A stretch of DNA of 6,852 nucleotides from a bacterium (GTDB lineage Bacteria > Pseudomonadota > Gammaproteobacteria > Burkholderiales > Burkholderiaceae_C), in NCBI GenBank assembly GCA_030824095.1, contig JAVBYK010000073.1, positions 1-6,852 on the forward strand. The letters run 5' to 3'. Both the position numbers and the translations under genes were made by a program. The notes under the pieces are model-generated. The model was not told the DNA's origin. It made no database searches and was given only the letters and a program-made list of their open reading frames with translations. This document shows positions 6,287 through 6,852 of the stretch, piece by piece (the first letter of the stretch is position 1; each line of letters begins with the position of its first letter).

Positions 6287-6811
6287 ATGGGTCTTGCCAA
6301 GCCCGAACCAGCCATGTTGCGCATCTGCACGGTGCTGGGCATGGCGTGCCTGCTGATGCTCACCGGGTGCTCGTCAACACCCTCGAATCCACGTTATGCG
6401 GAACCTGCCGCAAAACCCTTCGTACCCGCCCGCCTGTCACGCGACCAGGCCAATGATGTGACCATCCACGCTGTCGGCCTGGTCGGCACGCCCTACCGCC
6501 ATGGCGGCAACACGCCGGAAGGCGGCTTTGACTGCAGTGGGCTGATTCGCTATGTCTACAAGACCGGCGCTGGCGTCATGGCGCCGCGCACGGTGTCCAT
6601 GCTGGCGGACTGGGGCCAAGCGGTGCCGGCCGAGGCCTTGCAAACCGGAGACCTTGTCGTGTTCACCCTGGGTGGCTCGGCCTCCCATGCGGGCATTTAT
6701 GTGGGTGAGGGGCGGTTTGTCCACGCCCCGTCCACGGGCGGCGAGGTGCGCCTGGACCAACTGGCATCGCGGTACTGGTCCCGGCAACAAGTGGCCTTTC
6801 GCCGGCCGTAG
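6287..6811 (+). CDS. NlpC/P60-family lipoprotein, probable peptidoglycan DD-endopeptidase (MepS/Spr-like)
   Basis: This 174-residue secreted lipoprotein starts with a signal peptide: basic residues at 5 and 12, then a hydrophobic stretch, ending in the lipobox LTGC with lipidated Cys28. Ser at +2 suggests sorting to the outer membrane. A short linker leads to one NlpC/P60 domain (about 55-174). The catalytic Cys83 is in GGFDCSGL, His134 in SHAGIYVG and His146 in FVHAPSTGG. The Cys-His-His spacing (51 and 12 residues) is the same as in E. coli MepS/Spr (Cys68, His119, His131), so it should cleave peptide cross-links in peptidoglycan during wall growth. Exact bond specificity is not readable. 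An internal Met10 is a possible alternative start, but the ribosome binding site favours 6287. It has its own candidate promoter. Confidence 0.92.
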   Translation: MGLAKPEPAMLRICTVLGMACLLMLTGCSSTPSNPRYAEPAAKPFVPARLSRDQANDVTIHAVGLVGTPYRHGGNTPEGGFDCSGLIRYVYKTGAGVMAPRTVSMLADWGQAVPAEALQTGDLVVFTLGGSASHAGIYVGEGRFVHAPSTGGEVRLDQLASRYWSRQQVAFRRP

Positions 6812-6825
6812 GGCCCGCGTGGGGC

Positions 6826-6852
6826 TCAGCCCAGCGACGCGATCACGCTGAC
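6826..6852 (-). CDS. Possible 3' end of a minus-strand gene running off the window
   Basis: On the minus strand, eight sense codons (VSVIASLG) run from the window edge to a TGA at 6828-6826, 14 bases from the end of the converging lipoprotein gene. The tight packing makes a convergent gene plausible, but eight codons are far too few to prove coding or to name a product. Confidence 0.2.
   Translation of the reverse strand, partial: VSVIASLG

Noticed and set aside
6811..6834. Rho-independent terminator after the lipoprotein gene
   Set aside because: GGGC-TCA-GCCC can form only a 4-bp stem with a tiny loop and has no T-tract.
1..6852. CRISPR arrays, tRNA or rRNA genes, insertion sequences
   Set aside because: No regularly spaced repeats, cloverleaf-like or rRNA-like stretches or transposase motifs were seen on either strand.

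Overview
The window is GC-rich with tightly packed genes. Codon use, gene content and a characteristic AT-richer intergenic repeat all suggest a betaproteobacterium of the Comamonadaceae type (Acidovorax/Rhodoferax/Polaromonas-like). That placement is an inference from pattern recognition, not from a search. Six protein genes are supported, one of them cut by the left window edge. No rRNA, tRNA, transposase or CRISPR array is visible.

Left part (1-2944, + strand): two flavoprotein oxidoreductase genes lie 46 bases apart and probably form one transcript. The first is a membrane-anchored fusion of a TVP38/VTT-type domain to a dihydrolipoamide dehydrogenase/mercuric reductase-like enzyme. The second belongs to the NADH-dehydrogenase-like family known mainly because some members are fused to the N-terminus of selenide,water dikinase (SelD).

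Middle part (2992-5636, - strand): selD converges on the flavoprotein pair, and upstream of it on the same strand is a DASS/SLC13 (CitT-like) di/tricarboxylate transporter gene. The convergent junction holds a repeat element that also supplies the last few codons and the stop of selD. The 89-base gap between transporter and selD holds a long imperfect hairpin whose lower stem ends one base before the selD start codon.

Right part (5637-6852): a 154-base divergent control region separates the transporter from a hotdog-fold acyl-CoA thioesterase gene (+). It contains a candidate FNR/ANR-like box, an 8-bp inverted repeat and a plausible transporter promoter. An NlpC/P60 lipoprotein (MepS/Spr-like peptidoglycan endopeptidase) follows with its own promoter and a clear ribosome binding site. 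The last bases may be the tail of a further minus-strand gene.

Functionally, selD plus a SelD-associated flavoprotein suggests a small selenium-redox locus, probably supplying selenophosphate for selenocysteine or 2-selenouridine. The using enzymes (SelA/SelB or MnmH) are not in the window. The transporter, thioesterase and lipoprotein look like ordinary housekeeping or metabolic neighbours. I see no clearly new system. The best leads are the structured selD leader and the convergent selenium/flavoprotein arrangement.
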